A DNA stretch of 42,340 nt. Origin: Caryophanales bacterium UBA7476. GTDB taxonomy: Bacteria; Bacillota_I; Bacilli_A; RF39; UBA660. Position 1 is the stretch's first letter. Each line of letters starts with the position of its first letter. Both the position numbers and the translations under genes were made by a program. Location: the NCBI GenBank assembly GCA_002477275.1, contig DLOU01000057.1:1-42340 (forward strand). Direction: 5' to 3'. This document shows positions 17,186 through 25,211 of the stretch, piece after piece. The notes under the pieces were generated by a model. That model saw only the letters and a program-made list of their open reading frames with translations, was not told the origin of the DNA and did no database searches.

Positions 17186-18118
17186 ATGTCAATTGAAATA
17201 AGAGAGGCGAAAAGTTCTGAGATAAAAAAACATATAAAAGTTGTAAAAAAGATGACTAGTAATATGAAATTTAACGAGAATATGGATAAAGTTAATTGGA
17301 AACTAGTTAGATTTTTTTCAAATATAGGTTATATGTTTATGCCGAAAGAAAAAGAAGTTACATATAAAAAATTAAAAATAAATGGTGTTAATGGAATATT
17401 AGTAACGCCGAATAATATAGAGAATAATGATGACTTTATTTTATATATTCATGGTGGTGGATTTGTCTCTGGTAGTGCAAAAGGTACAAAAGGATATTGT
17501 TCAATGCTTGCTAAATATTCTAAATGTAGAGTTATAACTATTGATTATTCACTTGCTCCTGAAAAACCATATCCTAATGGATTAAATGATGTTTATAATT
17601 ATTATTTAGGATTAAAAGAAAAATATCCAAATTGTAAAATAGCTTTAATTGGAGAAAGTGGAGGAGCTAATCTTTGTATAGCTACAACAATTAGATTAAT
17701 TAATAATAAAAAAGAAACTCCTCCATGTGTAGTTGTTCATAGCCCTATAATTGATTTATCTGGAAGAGTAGATAGAAATTATAAAATAAACGATTTTACA
17801 GTTCGTGAAAGTTCACTAAAACCACTACAAAAAATGTATGGTGGAGAAAATAATATTACTGATCCGGAAATTTCTCCAATATATTTTAAAAAATATAATA
17901 AGTTTCCTTCAATCTTTATAACATGCGATTATAATGAAACTTTAAGAGCTGATTCGGAAGAGTTATATAATAAATGTATAGAAGGTAAAGTAGAGTCAAA
18001 ACTAGTTATAATGAAGAATACATTTCACTCTTTTGCAACAATTGGAACTTCTTCTCCAGAGACAAAAATTATTCTTAAAGAAAATTGTAATTTTATAAAT
18101 AAAAGTTTTAAAAATTAG
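17186..18118 (+). CDS. Hormone-sensitive-lipase-type alpha/beta hydrolase (esterase)
   Basis: A 310-residue carboxylesterase-like enzyme of the HSL (alpha/beta hydrolase fold-3) family. The oxyanion-hole motif YIHGGGFVSGS, SLAPEKPYPNGLNDV and the nucleophile elbow IGESGGANL with catalytic Ser are all in order. An Asp-containing CDYNETLRADSEEL and the His in NTFHSFA complete the triad. It has no signal peptide. I chose ATG 17186 because the ATG 45 bases upstream sits in the preceding terminator; a TATAAT at 17158-17163 serves as -10. Substrate is probably a short-chain ester. Confidence 0.85.
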   Translation: MSIEIREAKSSEIKKHIKVVKKMTSNMKFNENMDKVNWKLVRFFSNIGYMFMPKEKEVTYKKLKINGVNGILVTPNNIENNDDFILYIHGGGFVSGSAKGTKGYCSMLAKYSKCRVITIDYSLAPEKPYPNGLNDVYNYYLGLKEKYPNCKIALIGESGGANLCIATTIRLINNKKETPPCVVVHSPIIDLSGRVDRNYKINDFTVRESSLKPLQKMYGGENNITDPEISPIYFKKYNKFPSIFITCDYNETLRADSEELYNKCIEGKVESKLVIMKNTFHSFATIGTSSPETKIILKENCNFINKSFKN

Positions 18119-18124
18119 TAAATT

Positions 18125-18172
18125 GCAACTGCTGATTGACAAATTTCCAAGGCAACTATGTAGAACGCAACC
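18125..18172 (+). promoter_or_regulatory. GCAAC-flanked promoter of the XRE-DUF4097 operon
   Basis: TTGACA (18136-18141) and TGTAGA (18159-18164) with a 17-base spacer form the promoter. It is bracketed by GCAAC (18125-18129) and GCAACC (18167-18172), with a further GCAAC in the spacer (18152-18156). The same layout occurs upstream of the XRE gene at 31725 (see 31636-31684), with matching ACA-AATTTCCAA spacer sequence. The bracketing copies probably bind the XRE regulator itself. Confidence 0.6.
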
Positions 18173-18213
18173 GGTGTTAATGATAGAATTGATAGTGAAA
18201 AGAGGTGATTAGT

Positions 18214-18849
18214 ATGACAATCGGAGATAGATTGTTAAAACTAAGAAAAGAAAGAAATTTATCGCAAGAAGAACTTGCAAATGTACTAGATGTATCTAGA
18301 CAAACAATTTCAAAGTGGGAGACAAATCAATCAGTACCTGACTTTGATAAAATAGTTCCATTATGTAATTATTTTAATATTACAACAGATGAACTACTTA
18401 CCGGCAAAGAAAACATTGTAGAAGCAAATTCTATAAATGTAAAATCTAACTTTGCTAGAAACATCGCAATAGCAGTAGCACTATATATTATGTCGATAGT
18501 TGCAATCATAATTTTTTCTGCACAATTTGGACAGCCAATTATTGGTGTATCTATATTCTTCACATTAATAGCTATAGCTACAGGATTACTAATTTATAAT
18601 GGTATATATTATAAGAAAGAATCTAAACAAAAACCAACTGAAAAACAAAATACTTTAATTAAACAAGCAACAGGAATTGTTGATACTATTGGATTAATTG
18701 TTTATTTCGTTGTTTCATTTTTAACAATGGCTTGGCATATTACTTGGATAATATTTATAATAGTTGGACTAATAGATCAAATAATTAAATTATTATTCAC
18801 AATGAAAGATAAGAATATAGAAATTATTGATGATGAGGAGGAAGAATAA
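18214..18849 (+). CDS. XRE-family regulator with C-terminal membrane helices
   Basis: A 211-residue protein. The N-terminal HTH_3 domain (residues 2-60: IGDRLLKLRKERNLSQEELA, VSRQTISKWE) is followed by four hydrophobic helices arranged in two pairs. This HTH-plus-membrane architecture is common beside DUF4097 genes and suggests a sensor-regulator at the membrane. ATG 18214 is preferred: the GTG at 18205 lies in the AGAGGTG ribosome site. The operon continues with the DUF4097 gene one base downstream. Likely autoregulated through the GCAAC sites. Confidence 0.8.
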   Translation: MTIGDRLLKLRKERNLSQEELANVLDVSRQTISKWETNQSVPDFDKIVPLCNYFNITTDELLTGKENIVEANSINVKSNFARNIAIAVALYIMSIVAIIIFSAQFGQPIIGVSIFFTLIAIATGLLIYNGIYYKKESKQKPTEKQNTLIKQATGIVDTIGLIVYFVVSFLTMAWHITWIIFIIVGLIDQIIKLLFTMKDKNIEIIDDEEEE

Positions 18850-18850
18850 A

Positions 18851-19672
18851 ATGGAAAAAACATTAACAGCCTTAAAAATAACTCTATTAGTTTTACTAAT
18901 TGCAGTTTTAGTAGGTGTATTAGTTATATCTATAAATAAAGATTTTAGTTTTGCATCTAAATTTGAATCTAAATCAAAATTAGTATATGATGAAAATATT
19001 GAAGAAGAATTTAGCAAGATTGATTTTTACTCAGAGAGTATGGATATAGAATTTGTTAAATCTAAAGATGATAAAGTAAATGTAAAAGTATATGACAGCA
19101 AAGAGAATACTACAACAGTTAATGTAGAAAATGATACATTAAAGATTGATTCAGATAAGAAAGAAAAATGTTTTTTCTGTATTGTTGGAAATAGAAAAAC
19201 TGTAATTGCTTTACCAGAAAAAATATATGACTTAGCTATTGAAAGTAAGTCAGGAGATATTTTATCAAATATTAATTTTAATAAAGTATCTATAGATTCT
19301 AAAAGTGGAGATATAAAACTAAATAGTATTAAAGAAGGAAATCTAAAAGTATTAAGTGGAGATATTGATATTGAAGAAGTTGATGATATAGAAATAGTAT
19401 CTGCAAGTGGAGATGTAGAAATTAATAAAATTAATAAACATTTAGATATTGATACTAAATCAGGAGATATTTTTATTAAAGATTTAACATTAACAAATAA
19501 TTCAAATATAAAAGTTGCAAGCGGAGATGTTACAATTTATAATGCATCTGAAGATATTTATTTTAACACTAAAGTAGTAAGTGGAGATGTAAGTATAAAT
19601 AATAATAATAGACGTGCAAATAATGAATTAACAATCGATACTAAGTCAGGAGATATTACAGTTAGAAACTAA
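18851..19672 (+). CDS. DUF4097-family beta-helical repeat protein
   Basis: A 273-residue protein with one N-terminal membrane helix (about residues 6-30) and an extracellular right-handed beta-repeat domain. Eight SGD repeats can be counted (KSGDI, LSGDI, ASGDV, VSGDV types), the hallmark of DUF4097 (adhesin-like putative surface protein family). A CFFC pair lies near residue 112. In many Firmicutes it follows an HTH-membrane regulator, as here. The start codon is set by the GAGGAGG site overlapping the end of the regulator gene. The function is thought to be envelope stress related; not proven. Confidence 0.85.
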   Translation: MEKTLTALKITLLVLLIAVLVGVLVISINKDFSFASKFESKSKLVYDENIEEEFSKIDFYSESMDIEFVKSKDDKVNVKVYDSKENTTTVNVENDTLKIDSDKKEKCFFCIVGNRKTVIALPEKIYDLAIESKSGDILSNINFNKVSIDSKSGDIKLNSIKEGNLKVLSGDIDIEEVDDIEIVSASGDVEINKINKHLDIDTKSGDIFIKDLTLTNNSNIKVASGDVTIYNASEDIYFNTKVVSGDVSINNNNRRANNELTIDTKSGDITVRN

Positions 19673-19690
19673 GATATTTTTAGTTTTTTG

Positions 19691-19722
19691 GAAAGTTGAA
19701 AAAATCAACTTTCTTTTATTTT
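19691..19722 (+). terminator. Terminator of the XRE-DUF4097 operon
   Basis: GAAAGTTGA (19691-19699) and TCAACTTTC (19705-19713) with a 5-A loop, followed by a T-rich run. Confidence 0.85.
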
Positions 19723-19766
19723 TGTTTTATAATATACTTAAATAAAATAAAGTTTATGGAGAATTT

Positions 19767-20045
19767 ATGAATAAGAAAATACTACTATCAAATATTGAAA
19801 AAATACATACAACAGATATGGGAATAAAAAGAATAAAGAAAAATCTTAATGAAGATATTGATGATGTAGTAGAATTTTGTAAAAATAAAGTTTTAGATAA
19901 CAATTGTAATATTTATAAAAGAGGAAAGAACTGGTATTGTGAAGTTGATAATATAATTATTACTATAAATTCATATAGTTATACAATTATTACAACTCAT
20001 ATAAAAAAATATAAAACTCAACTTCTAGTATGTGTAACTTTTTAA
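19767..20045 (+). CDS. DUF3781 domain protein
   Basis: A 92-residue cytoplasmic protein recognised as DUF3781 by NIEKIHTTDMGIKRIKKNL, DDVVEFCKNK, KRGKNWYCEVDNIIITINSYSYTIITTH. The family usually ends soon after the last motif, in HKIKK. Here the frame runs on for 11 residues (YKTQLLVCVTF), so the normal stop seems to have been lost by a small change. The function of the family is unknown. Just downstream is the XRE gene that the mobile element has cut. Confidence 0.7.
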   Translation: MNKKILLSNIEKIHTTDMGIKRIKKNLNEDIDDVVEFCKNKVLDNNCNIYKRGKNWYCEVDNIIITINSYSYTIITTHIKKYKTQLLVCVTF

Positions 20046-20086
20046 TGATTTAGAGTATATTTAAAGCATGAAAGGAGAAAAACTAT

Positions 20087-20215
20087 ATGGATCAAATAAA
20101 GATAGGAAATTTTATAAGTGAAAAAAGAAAAGAAAAAAAGCTTACTCAAAGTGAACTTGCAGAAAAATTAGGAATAACTGATAGAGCTATTTCTAAATGG
20201 GAAAGAGGACTATGA
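20087..20215 (+). pseudogene. 5' fragment of the XRE regulator gene split by the mobile element
   Basis: This starts at ATG with an AAAGGAG ribosome site and encodes an HTH_3 N-terminus: KIGNFISEKRKEKKLTQSE, then LGITDRAISKWERG. The frame runs into the element at the GG of 20207-20208 and stops at a TGA seven bases later, giving a 42-residue piece that ends inside the HTH domain. Joining 20087-20208 to 30315-30801 gives 609 bases, exactly 203 codons, and restores KWERG-ICLPDAG, the expected continuation. A truncated HTH peptide may still be made, but it lacks helices 4 and 5. Confidence 0.9.
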
Positions 20216-20230
20216 CCTTACAAATGACAC
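20207..20230 (+). other. attL junction of the integrated element
   Basis: The GG core at 20207-20208 joins chromosomal DNA on the left to element DNA on the right. The right arm holds CAAATGACAC (20221-20230), the reverse complement of GTGTCATTTG at 30291-30300 in attR. Each arm lies 12 bases from the core, as expected for the two halves of a large serine recombinase attP. Confidence 0.85.
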
Positions 20231-20358
20231 AAAATAAAAATATACAAGATTTGCTTTATTTTAAAGGGAAAATTGAAGAAACAAACATAATTGTAAAACA
20301 CGAAGAAAAAGCAAAAATTGATTATAATTTAAGTATTATGGTATCAATAAACATATAA
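20209..20358 (+). pseudogene. Displaced 3' end of the serine recombinase gene
   Basis: In the circular form the GG core joins 30314 to 20209. The recombinase codon AGG ends exactly at 30314, and the frame goes on from ACT at 20209 through 49 codons to TAA at 20356-20358 with no stop. The encoded tail includes LQMTQ, LLYFKGKIEETNIIV and YNLSIMVSINI, a beta-strand ending plausible for a recombinase C-terminus. In the integrated state this piece has an ATG at 20212 but no ribosome site, so it is probably silent. Confidence 0.75.
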
Positions 20359-20378
20359 AATAAGAAAATGTCCTCTAA

Positions 20379-20407
20379 TTGATACAAATACTTAATAAAA
20401 CTAAAAT
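20379..20407 (+). promoter_or_regulatory. Promoter of the relaxase gene
   Basis: TTGATA (20379-20384) and TAAAAT (20402-20407) are spaced by 17 bases. They lie just after the displaced recombinase tail, leaving a leader of about 90 bases before the relaxase ATG. Confidence 0.55.
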
Positions 20408-20447
20408 AAAGTAAAAACTTATAATAATTCGGTTATGAAATTAACAA

Positions 20448-20476
20448 AGGTATGTGAGAAATCATATCTTTTTTAT
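20448..20476 (+). terminator. Attenuator-like hairpin in the relaxase leader
   Basis: AGGTATG (20448-20454) pairs with CATATCT (20463-20469), with one G-U pair and an 8-base loop, followed by a T-rich run. It lies between the promoter and the relaxase gene, so it could limit relaxase expression. Confidence 0.45.
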
Positions 20477-20504
20477 TTTGTGTAAAGAAAGTGAGGAATG
20501 ATAT

Positions 20505-21785
20505 ATGAATTATGGAATATTTAGAAGTGAGCCAATAATGACTATAAATGATTTAGCACAAATAGGATCTCATAACAAACGTGAGAAAAAAGCCTATAAA
20601 AGTAACCCTAATATTAAATTAGAATTAACGAAAGATAATATAGAATTAGTACCCTTAAAAGAAAAATATGTTAAGGGCTTTAAAATGCTTGTAAAAGACT
20701 ATGAAAAAGAACACAACGAAAGAATGAAAACTGAAAGAGATGATAGAAAACGAACTTTTAATGAAATGTTAAATAAATCTAAAAGTGTTGTTGCAGATGA
20801 ATTAATGTTTACAGCAACACATAAGTTTTTTGATAATATGAGTAAAGAAGAAATAATGAGGTGGGCTGATACTTGTATGGATTTTGTTTACAATGATTTA
20901 GGTTATAAAAAAGAACAAGTATTACACGCAACAATCCACATGGATGAACTAACACCTCACATTCATTGTGTAGTTGTTCCACTTGTTAAAAAATTAGATA
21001 AAAGAACAAATACTGAAAGATTTACTATTTCAAAAAAACAATATATTAAAGACAATATTCACTTATCAGAATTACAAGATGTTTATAATTTAAGATTAAA
21101 GGAAGCAGGATTTGAACTAGAACGAGGTATTAAAAATAGTGATAGAAAACACATTAAAATTAAAGAATTTAAGAAAACCACTAGATATTATGAAAATAAA
21201 GTAACCACTATCAATAAAAATCTTGATAATGCTATGAACGATTTTGAAGAAAAAATGAAAACAACCAAAAGTACCATTATTGATAAAGAATATGTAAAGG
21301 TTAGAAAAGACACTTTTGATAGTATGAATAATGTTATACAAGAAACAAAAAAAGCAATAGAATTTCAACCTAAAATAGAGCAATTATTTAATGAAGTTAA
21401 TACCTACACTACAAGTCATCAAACACTAGAAAAAGAAAATAAGAATCTTCAAAGAGAAGTAAAAGCACTTACTACTAGAAATCAAAACTTAACAAAAGAG
21501 AATAACAACCTTAAAACCTATTTAAAAGCCATTTTAGAGGCAATTAAACACTTTTTTAGAGAAATACTACAAATTGGTAATGAACCTACAAAAGAAGCCA
21601 CTACAAGCGAAATAAAGGACTATTATAATAATGAGGATTTTGACTCCAATGATGTTTATGATATTTCCAAAGGAACAACCAAAGAAGATGAATTATTTGA
21701 TTATGCAGAAATTCCTAGTTATTTAAAAACCAGCAAAAAATCTTATAAAGAAAAAGACAAAGATGACTACGAAATGAGCCTATAA
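20505..21785 (+). CDS. MobV-family relaxase (Mob/Pre)
   Basis: A 426-residue plasmid mobilization relaxase. The metal-binding motif HMDELTPHIHCVVVPL (near residues 146-161) matches the MobV HxDExTPHxH signature. The N-terminus (AQIGSHNKRE) matches the conserved opening with the HN residues used in MobM-type relaxases. The C-terminal half is a long coiled coil (about residues 240-350) and an acidic tail. It would nick oriT on one strand, stay attached to the 5' end and pilot the DNA through a helper conjugation pore. It has its own promoter and leader hairpin. Confidence 0.92.
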   Translation: MNYGIFRSEPIMTINDLAQIGSHNKREKKAYKSNPNIKLELTKDNIELVPLKEKYVKGFKMLVKDYEKEHNERMKTERDDRKRTFNEMLNKSKSVVADELMFTATHKFFDNMSKEEIMRWADTCMDFVYNDLGYKKEQVLHATIHMDELTPHIHCVVVPLVKKLDKRTNTERFTISKKQYIKDNIHLSELQDVYNLRLKEAGFELERGIKNSDRKHIKIKEFKKTTRYYENKVTTINKNLDNAMNDFEEKMKTTKSTIIDKEYVKVRKDTFDSMNNVIQETKKAIEFQPKIEQLFNEVNTYTTSHQTLEKENKNLQREVKALTTRNQNLTKENNNLKTYLKAILEAIKHFFREILQIGNEPTKEATTSEIKDYYNNEDFDSNDVYDISKGTTKEDELFDYAEIPSYLKTSKKSYKEKDKDDYEMSL

Positions 21786-21827
21786 GAAAAGTGAGATATG
21801 TTATTGATTTAGCATATTCTCACTTTT

Positions 21828-22256
21828 TTATTTTCTTAAAAACTCATCAATAGAAAGATTATGATTTTTACAGATTGTATATAAAGTTAATGTTGTTATC
21901 AAACTCATACCTATTTCATAATGACTATAAGTAGAACGAGATATAGAACATTCATCAGCAATTTCTTGTTGAGTTAAGCCTAATTTAGTTCTCAATGATT
22001 TTAGTTTCTTTCCAATTTTGACTTGGTTAATCACTATGTTATTTGTATGTTCTTGATTTTCTCTAGTTAGTCCTAAAACAAAATCTATTGAATAATTAAA
22101 TTGATTACAGAACTTTACTAATTTCTTTAATGGTATAGAATCATAAGCATTTTCCCAACCACGAACTGTTGAATTACTTACACCAAATATATTACCCAAT
22201 TCAGTTTGTGTCATCTCTAATTCTTCTCTACAATACTTTAAATTATTTCCTATCAT
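21828..22256 (-). CDS. XRE regulator with two tandem HTH_3 domains
   Basis: A 142-residue protein holding two HTH_3 domains in a row: residues 1-66 (LKYCREELEMTQTELGNIF, VSNSTVRGWE) and residues 78-140 (LKSLRTKLGLTQQEIADEC, ISRSTYSHYE). No other domain is seen. It is transcribed away from the cargo operon, and the shared 100-base gap holds a perfect inverted repeat (22283-22300). It is the likely regulator of the cargo genes and of itself. Two HTH domains in one chain could bind inverted half-sites as a monomer. Confidence 0.85.
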   Translation of the reverse strand: MIGNNLKYCREELEMTQTELGNIFGVSNSTVRGWENAYDSIPLKKLVKFCNQFNYSIDFVLGLTRENQEHTNNIVINQVKIGKKLKSLRTKLGLTQQEIADECSISRSTYSHYEIGMSLITTLTLYTICKNHNLSIDEFLRK

Positions 22257-22282
22257 ATATGTTTCACCATAATAATTTTCCC

Positions 22283-22339
22283 ATCAAATTTTAATTTGAT
22301 ACGAAAATAGCGGGTAATGTATCAAAAATGTGATATAAT
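22283..22339. promoter_or_regulatory. Operator-like repeats and -10 in the divergent regulator/cargo gap
   Basis: ATCAAATT (22283-22290), TT, AATTTGAT (22293-22300) is a perfect 8-base inverted repeat. A second smaller one, TATCA (22320-22324) and TGATA (22331-22335), overlaps a TATAAT -10 (22334-22339) for the cargo gene. The CAAATT-NN-AATTTG core recurs before other cargo genes. Confidence 0.55.
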
Positions 22340-22363
22340 CTTTTATAGAAAGGGGAAATGAAT

Positions 22364-22660
22364 ATGTATTTAAGTTTCAAAGATATTTGTTTATGTGTTT
22401 TAAAGGCTCTTATATTAACCTTAATCTTTGTAGCATTAATAGGCTTAATAATGTTTGATTACAAAATTGGAATTAATTATTGTGATTTAATGAATATACC
22501 GAGAGATTTAGCACTTTCTGTTATGAGTTTAGGTATGGCAATAAATATCACTATTATTATGTTTGTAATAGAAATAATTGTATTGTATTTTATTATTAAA
22601 AAACTTAAACGAATTCAGTTATTTAACAATATTTGTGAATTTTTAAGTATTGATTATTGA
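22364..22660 (+). CDS. Small membrane protein with two hydrophobic segments
   Basis: About 98 residues with two clear membrane helices (near residues 10-32 and 52-80) and a short charged tail. No family is recognised. ATG 22364 is preferred over 22358 because GGGG (22352-22355) then has an 8-base spacing. It is the first gene of the cargo operon, opposite the tandem-HTH regulator. Confidence 0.55.
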   Translation: MYLSFKDICLCVLKALILTLIFVALIGLIMFDYKIGINYCDLMNIPRDLALSVMSLGMAINITIIMFVIEIIVLYFIIKKLKRIQLFNNICEFLSIDY

Positions 22661-22758
22661 TAAAAGATTATTAAATCTAGTTAAAATCATTAAGAAAAAG
22701 TGATATAATTATATTACAAAGTGATGCAGAAATAGTAATTTGTAATGGAGGTTGAATT

Positions 22759-23331
22759 ATGAAAGCAGCTATTAAATATATGATGAATATGTTTCCTTAT
22801 ATGATTATTGCAACACCAATTTATTTAATTATTAGATTTATTGTTATAAAATCAAAAAAAATAAAAGTAAATTGGTATCGTGAAATAGGTTTATTTGTAT
22901 TTGTTTTATTTATTGTAGGTTTAGCATCTCAAACTATTATTCCTAAATTTGAATTTGGAGTTAATGGTTTTCAAATTATAAAAAATGGAATTCACGAAAC
23001 GAATTTAATTCCTTTTAAAGTTATTTTAGAAACCTATCGTGAAGTTTTTATAAATAGATATTTTAATTATTTTTTAATAAATTTTTTAGGAAATATAATA
23101 ATGTTTATACCCTTTGGTATATTTATTCCTTTACTATGGGATATATCAAATAAAAAAGTAATCATTTATGGTTTTTTATCATCATTATTTATAGAAATAA
23201 GTCAATTATTTTTGACAAGAGGAACTGATATTGATGATTTAATATTAAATACTTGTGGTGTATTATTAGGGTTATTATTGTATAAATTATTAAATAAAAA
23301 ATTAAATCAATTTTTTATTAAGTTTAGATAA
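22759..23331 (+). CDS. VanZ-family membrane protein
   Basis: A 190-residue protein with four or five membrane helices and the VanZ-like pattern. Family features are a central TNLIPFKVI, then LINFLGNIIMFIPFGIFIPLLW, a third helix, and the acidic GTDIDDLILNTCGVLLGLLLY near the end. VanZ proteins give low-level resistance to teicoplanin or other lipoglycopeptides in some genomes, but most VanZ-like genes have no proven role. It is preceded by an inverted repeat (ATTACAAA 22713-22720 with TTTGTAAT 22739-22746) ending at the GGAGG ribosome site. Confidence 0.85.
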   Translation: MKAAIKYMMNMFPYMIIATPIYLIIRFIVIKSKKIKVNWYREIGLFVFVLFIVGLASQTIIPKFEFGVNGFQIIKNGIHETNLIPFKVILETYREVFINRYFNYFLINFLGNIIMFIPFGIFIPLLWDISNKKVIIYGFLSSLFIEISQLFLTRGTDIDDLILNTCGVLLGLLLYKLLNKKLNQFFIKFR

Positions 23332-23360
23332 CAAATTACACTTTGAAAGTGAGGTTAATA

Positions 23361-24005
23361 ATGAAAAGATGGCTATATGAAATTAGAAAACCAGATACTG
23401 AATATAAATTATCAAAGAAAATTAGAAACAGTTTATTAATTTTATTGCTAGGAATTATATTAGGGATTTTTTCAAAATGGTTAGATAATCTTGCTATCTA
23501 TGATGAAATATGGTGGCAACATATACTAGGAGTATTAGACTTAAGAAATGTGTTTTCTGAAATTGGAATATGGCTATTTATTGCTATAACAATATCTGTT
23601 TTTAGCAAAACATCGTTAAGAGCAAGTTTAAATGTGTTTTTGTTTTTTGTAGGTATGACAGTGAGTTACCACTTATATACAATTATGTTTAGTGGGTTTA
23701 ATCCTAAAAGTTATATGATGATTTGGTATGGAATTACTGCTATAACACCAATACTTGCATTTACTTGTTGGTATGCAAAAGGAAATAATAAAATTTCAAT
23801 TATAATTTCTAGTGTAATATTAGCAGTAATGTTGAACAAATCTTTTAGTGTTGGAATTTTGTATTTTTCTTTTAAAAGTATTATAGACACATCATTGTTT
23901 TTAGGAACAGCGAGTGTTTTATATGTAAAACCTAAAAATAGTATGTATAGTGTATTATTTGCTATTATATTAACTTTGATATATTGTTTAAGACTATATG
24001 TATAA
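23361..24005 (+). CDS. Polytopic membrane protein, function unknown
   Basis: A 214-residue protein with about six membrane helices and a positively charged N-terminus. No conserved motif is recognised. The ATG at 23361 is 6 bases after an AAAGTGAGG ribosome site; a TTG at 23343 upstream is in the repeat leader and unlikely. Part of the cargo operon with repeated intergenic leaders. Confidence 0.55.
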   Translation: MKRWLYEIRKPDTEYKLSKKIRNSLLILLLGIILGIFSKWLDNLAIYDEIWWQHILGVLDLRNVFSEIGIWLFIAITISVFSKTSLRASLNVFLFFVGMTVSYHLYTIMFSGFNPKSYMMIWYGITAITPILAFTCWYAKGNNKISIIISSVILAVMLNKSFSVGILYFSFKSIIDTSLFLGTASVLYVKPKNSMYSVLFAIILTLIYCLRLYV

Positions 24006-24039
24006 TTTAAATTACAATTTGTAAGGGAGATGTTGTTTT

Positions 24040-24567
24040 ATGGATAATAAGAAAAAAATAGTAATAGGAGTTGTGATTTTAATTTTGTTAGTAACTATTG
24101 GAGGAGTAATTTACTATACTATTTATAAAGATGTTACTGATAGAGAAAACTTTGATGGAAAAAAAGAAAATTTGGGTAATACTCCAGTAGATACAACAAG
24201 TAACAATTTTGATTTTTATATTGAAAAACCAGAAATTCATAATGATATTAGATTTAATGATTATTTCACTTTTAGTGATAGAAAGATTTATTTAGCAGGT
24301 AATATTGAACAATTTTATGTTATAGATGGAAAAACCATGATTTTAAAGGAATATATTTCAAATGCTAATAGAACAATGAATGATAGCATTAAATCGATAA
24401 CTGATAAATTAGAATTAAAAGATACCTTAAAAGATGGAGGAACAAAGATTTACAAATCAAAAGACAAAGATATTACAATGATAGTATGTAACACTATTAA
24501 AAACGATAAAAATATATTTATTGGGGATTATTCTATGGAATATACAGAAGGAGATTGTAAAAACTAA
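24040..24567 (+). CDS. Single-pass membrane protein with extracellular domain, function unknown
   Basis: A 175-residue protein: short cytoplasmic Lys-rich start, membrane helix at residues 7-28, then an extracellular domain with two Cys near residues 156 and 173. It shares size and layout with the next gene. Preceded by the TAAATTACAATTTG leader. Confidence 0.55.
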   Translation: MDNKKKIVIGVVILILLVTIGGVIYYTIYKDVTDRENFDGKKENLGNTPVDTTSNNFDFYIEKPEIHNDIRFNDYFTFSDRKIYLAGNIEQFYVIDGKTMILKEYISNANRTMNDSIKSITDKLELKDTLKDGGTKIYKSKDKDITMIVCNTIKNDKNIFIGDYSMEYTEGDCKN

Positions 24568-24597
24568 CAAATTACAATTTGAAAGGGAAATGCGTTT

Positions 24598-25134
24598 ATG
24601 AAAAAGAAAATATATATTGGTGCAGGAATAATTTTAGTTATACTTATAGTTGCAGGAATCATAACAAACTATGCAGATAGTGGTAGAGTAACAACAGGAC
24701 ATGAGCCAAAGTATTGTATTAAAATAGTTAGTAGTGATGGTAGTAAAGTGACTTATTGGGGATTAGGTTATAAAGTTATTAGATATGTTGGAGTATCTCC
24801 AAATGAGCCTTATGAAAATAATATTGGTGTAAAAATGGGAAGTTGGTTTATGAATTATGATTTACCAAATGAAAAAGTCATCACAATAGAATATGAAGGT
24901 AAAACAATAGAAATAAATAATTATGATGACATCAATAAAATTTACAATATATTAGTTAATTCAAAATACAACTCTGAAATATGTGATGGGATAAATACTC
25001 ACAAAATAATAATAGACAATGAAGTATATTATTTAAAAGAGAGTTGTCAAGAAATTCAAAAAGGAGATAAACAATCAAAAATATCAAAAGAAGATTTAGA
25101 CACAATATTAAAAATAATAGATAGTAATAAATAA
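24598..25134 (+). CDS. Single-pass membrane protein with extracellular domain, function unknown
   Basis: A 178-residue protein: membrane helix at residues 5-24, then an extracellular domain with three Cys. No recognised family. Last gene of the cargo operon, preceded by the exact CAAATTACAATTTG leader; a fourth copy of the leader follows its stop. Confidence 0.55.
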   Translation: MKKKIYIGAGIILVILIVAGIITNYADSGRVTTGHEPKYCIKIVSSDGSKVTYWGLGYKVIRYVGVSPNEPYENNIGVKMGSWFMNYDLPNEKVITIEYEGKTIEINNYDDINKIYNILVNSKYNSEICDGINTHKIIIDNEVYYLKESCQEIQKGDKQSKISKEDLDTILKIIDSNK

Positions 25135-25169
25135 TACAAATTACAATTTATAGAACAGATTAAAGCGAG

Positions 25170-25208
25170 AACCGAGCCAAAAGAAATTACATAACTAATG
25201 GCTCGGTT
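25170..25208 (+). terminator. Hairpin after the cargo operon
   Basis: AACCGAGCC (25170-25178) and GGCTCGGTT (25200-25208) form a perfect 9-base stem with a 21-base loop. No T run follows, so it may be part of the oriT region rather than a terminator. Confidence 0.45.
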
Positions 25209-25211
25209 AAA

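Larger units (their letters stand above)
23332..25150 (+). repeat. Repeated intergenic leader CAAATTACAATTTG in the cargo operon
   Basis: Copies at 23332-23345 (one mismatch), 24008-24021 (one mismatch), 24568-24581 (exact) and 25137-25150 (last base differs). Each follows a stop codon by 0-3 bases; the first three run into a GAAAGGG- or AAGTGAGG-type ribosome site. The core is an inverted repeat CAAATT-AC-AATTTG, like the operator at 22283-22300. Confidence 0.8.

Noticed and set aside
20400..20504. oriT immediately upstream of the relaxase gene
   Set aside because: Common for MobV systems, but no nick-core match is present here; the exact match lies at 25233-25242.
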